A DNA stretch of 5,848 nucleotides, from NCBI GenBank assembly GCA_013816645.1, contig JACDEC010000214.1, forward strand, positions 1 through 5,848. The letters are read 5' to 3'. The translations under genes and the position numbers were made by a program. Positions 5,527 to 5,848 of the stretch are shown piece by piece (position 1 is the first letter of the stretch; each line of letters starts with the position of its first letter). This stretch comes from Planctomycetota bacterium (GTDB lineage Bacteria; Planctomycetota; UBA11346). The notes below the pieces were generated by a model. It searched no databases, was not told where the DNA came from, and worked only from the letters and a program-made list of their open reading frames with translations.

Positions 5527-5848
5527 ATGTGGACCGATCCCATCTCCCTTGCCGTGGGCGCGACGGTGCTCACCTGGGTGTGCACTGCCATCGGCGCGGC
5601 GGGGGTGTTCATCACGCCGCGCTTCTCGCGTTCGATGCTCTCGGCCCTGCTGGCCGTCTCGGCGGGCGTGATGGTGGTCGCGGGCGTCGGGTCGCTGTGG
5701 ATCCCGGCGGCCACGTTATTCGACGGTGGACCGCTGCCCGGCTGGCTCACTGCTAGCGCAGTCGCAGCGTTGGGCGGCGCCGCCGCGCTGTGGGCGCGGC
5801 GCGCGTTGGCTGGCCACGATCCGGCGACCGGCCGGCGCAAGCTCGGGC
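5527..5848 (+). CDS. ZIP-family metal transporter, N-terminal part, 3' end outside window
   Basis: Predicted inner-membrane divalent metal transporter of the ZIP (ZupT/GufA-like) family, carrying zinc or related metals. The 107 complete visible codons give MWTDPISLAVG and three hydrophobic segments: about 6-29, 37-62 and 74-96. The pattern of a first helix containing LTWVCTAIGAAGVF, a short basic loop (TPRFSRSM), and a second helix with LSALLAVSAGVMVVAGVGSLWIPA matches GufA-type ZIP proteins, where a similar loop is followed by a LLGFAAGVMLAAxxxSLLxPA-like helix. The metal-binding helices 4 and 5 are beyond the window, so function rests on the N-terminus only. The ATG at 5527 is the first good start in frame; no Shine-Dalgarno precedes it, in line with a leaderless message. 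It is divergent from tpx, which might fit a shared link between metal and oxidative stress, but that is inference. Confidence 0.75.
   Translation, partial: MWTDPISLAVGATVLTWVCTAIGAAGVFITPRFSRSMLSALLAVSAGVMVVAGVGSLWIPAATLFDGGPLPGWLTASAVAALGGAAALWARRALAGHDPATGRRKLG

Noticed and set aside
5412..5840. 142-residue open frame on the minus strand at the right end
   Set aside because: It is antisense to the ZIP-like gene, which has membrane segments and the expected family pattern; the minus-strand product is low-complexity Ala/Thr/Arg.

Overview
The window is a GC-rich bacterial chromosomal segment. It carries five well-supported genes: the 3' end of uppS, complete dapF, a diheme cytochrome c lipoprotein gene, tpx with a downstream secreted-protein gene, plus the 5' end of a ZIP-type metal transporter gene (six CDS in total, two of them cut by the window edges). 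The DapF N-terminus (MHGCGNDYVY), the large stand-alone lipoprotein cytochrome c, and a possible glycoside hydrolase family 2 relic suggest a Planctomycetota-like organism. That assignment is from memory of protein style, not from a search.

Layout: 1-528 (+) is the C-terminal part of UppS. It converges on dapF (649-1518, -). The 120 bp between them hold a cluster of inverted repeats, including a GC stem followed by TATTTT that fits a terminator for uppS. Upstream of dapF are a perfect 7-bp hairpin and three tandem 10-bp repeats. Bases 1591-2036 have no convincing full-length gene, but one Cys-rich stretch on + has strongly GC-biased third codon positions. A GTG-started lipoprotein gene with two CXXCH haem motifs follows (2037-3635, +). 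Its 3' flank (3636-3922) contains a minus-strand coding relic that reads like a beta-sandwich sugar-binding domain. Next come a secreted protein of unknown function (3923-4777, -) and thiol peroxidase tpx (4846-5343, -), 68 bp apart and probably one transcript read from tpx. A divergent ZIP-like transporter starts at 5527 (+) and runs off the end; its promoter-like boxes lie so close to the ATG that the mRNA would be nearly leaderless.

The genes serve separate functions: undecaprenyl carrier lipid synthesis and meso-diaminopimelate supply (both feeding peptidoglycan), electron transfer or peroxide chemistry in the cell envelope, peroxide detoxification, and metal transport. I see no clear new multi-gene system. 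The least explained items are the lone cytochrome gene set between two decayed-looking flanks, the tpx-linked secreted protein, and the repeat/hairpin arrangement in front of dapF.
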